This document shows positions 5,656-5,693 of a stretch of DNA of 5,693 bases, in pieces. Every line of letters starts with the position of its first letter. The stretch's first letter is position 1. Origin of the DNA: Desulfobacterales bacterium (lineage in GTDB: Bacteria > Desulfobacterota > Desulfobacteria > Desulfobacterales > RPRI01); contig JAUYEO010000326.1 of assembly GCA_030689795.1 (NCBI GenBank), forward strand, positions 1 to 5,693, in the 5' to 3' direction. A program made the translations under genes and the position numbers. The notes below the pieces were generated by a model, which worked only from the letters and a program-made list of their open reading frames with translations, had not been told where the DNA came from and did no database searches.

Positions 5656-5693
5656 ATGAATGAAATAAAAATTAACAATTTGTCGCCGGCCCG
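5656..5693 (+). CDS. fliE: FliE basal-body rod/MS-ring junction protein, N-terminus only (cut by window edge)
   Basis: ATG 5656 is preceded by AAGGAG at 5643-5648 with seven-base spacing. The frame stays open to the window end, encoding MNEIKINNLSPA. That start resembles FliE N-termini, and fliE is the usual gene after flgB-flgC in many flagellar clusters. FliE joins the MS ring to the rod and is the first rod protein exported. Only 12 codons are visible, so the name rests mainly on gene order. The 191-bp gap from flgC is long for these normally tight genes and is filled with two kinds of repeat. Confidence 0.72.
   Translation, partial: MNEIKINNLSPA

Overview
The window is an accessory-free stretch of a bacterial flagellar locus. 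It runs left to right, with every recognisable gene on the + strand: an exported AMIN/TPR repeat protein, an NtrC-family sigma54 activator, flgB, flgC and the first codons of fliE. Gene order, the AMIN+TPR architecture and the moderate base composition suggest a former deltaproteobacterium (Desulfobacterota or similar). That assignment is inference, because no rRNA or other marker is present.

Region by region: 1-221 is low-complexity heptamer DNA in two convergent arrays, followed by about 120 bp of plain spacer. A near-consensus sigma54 (-24/-12) promoter lies at 345-361, almost on top of the start of the TPR gene (375-3059). The TPR gene is followed after 9 nt by the response regulator (3069-4421), so the two are almost certainly one transcript. 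Directly after the regulator stop codon is a second sigma54 promoter (4424-4439). It is followed by a roughly 190-nt leader largely made of a palindromic repeat element and a heptamer repeat. Then come flgB (4630-5037), flgC (5039-5464), a 191-bp repeat-filled spacer, and the fliE start (5656, cut by the window edge).

Working model: the regulator is a REC-AAA+-Fis protein with all sigma54-activation motifs. Its receiver carries Glu at position 54, where NtrC has the phosphorylated Asp, plus Ala at 82 and Phe at 101. It therefore looks like a phosphorylation-independent, possibly locked-on activator. It is well placed to activate the flgB-flgC-fliE rod operon from the promoter just downstream of its own gene. 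If the promoter at 345 is real, it may also activate its own operon. The exported AMIN/TPR partner has no assigned function but is co-transcribed with the flagellar activator.

The most unusual DNA feature is a 7-bp-periodic repeat family (roughly CYGRCTN). It appears at five places in both orientations: two intergenic arrays, the flgB leader, the flgC-fliE spacer, and inside the TPR coding sequence, where it encodes a Gly/Ser-rich linker. I see no CRISPR, transposase, tRNA, rRNA or defence genes.
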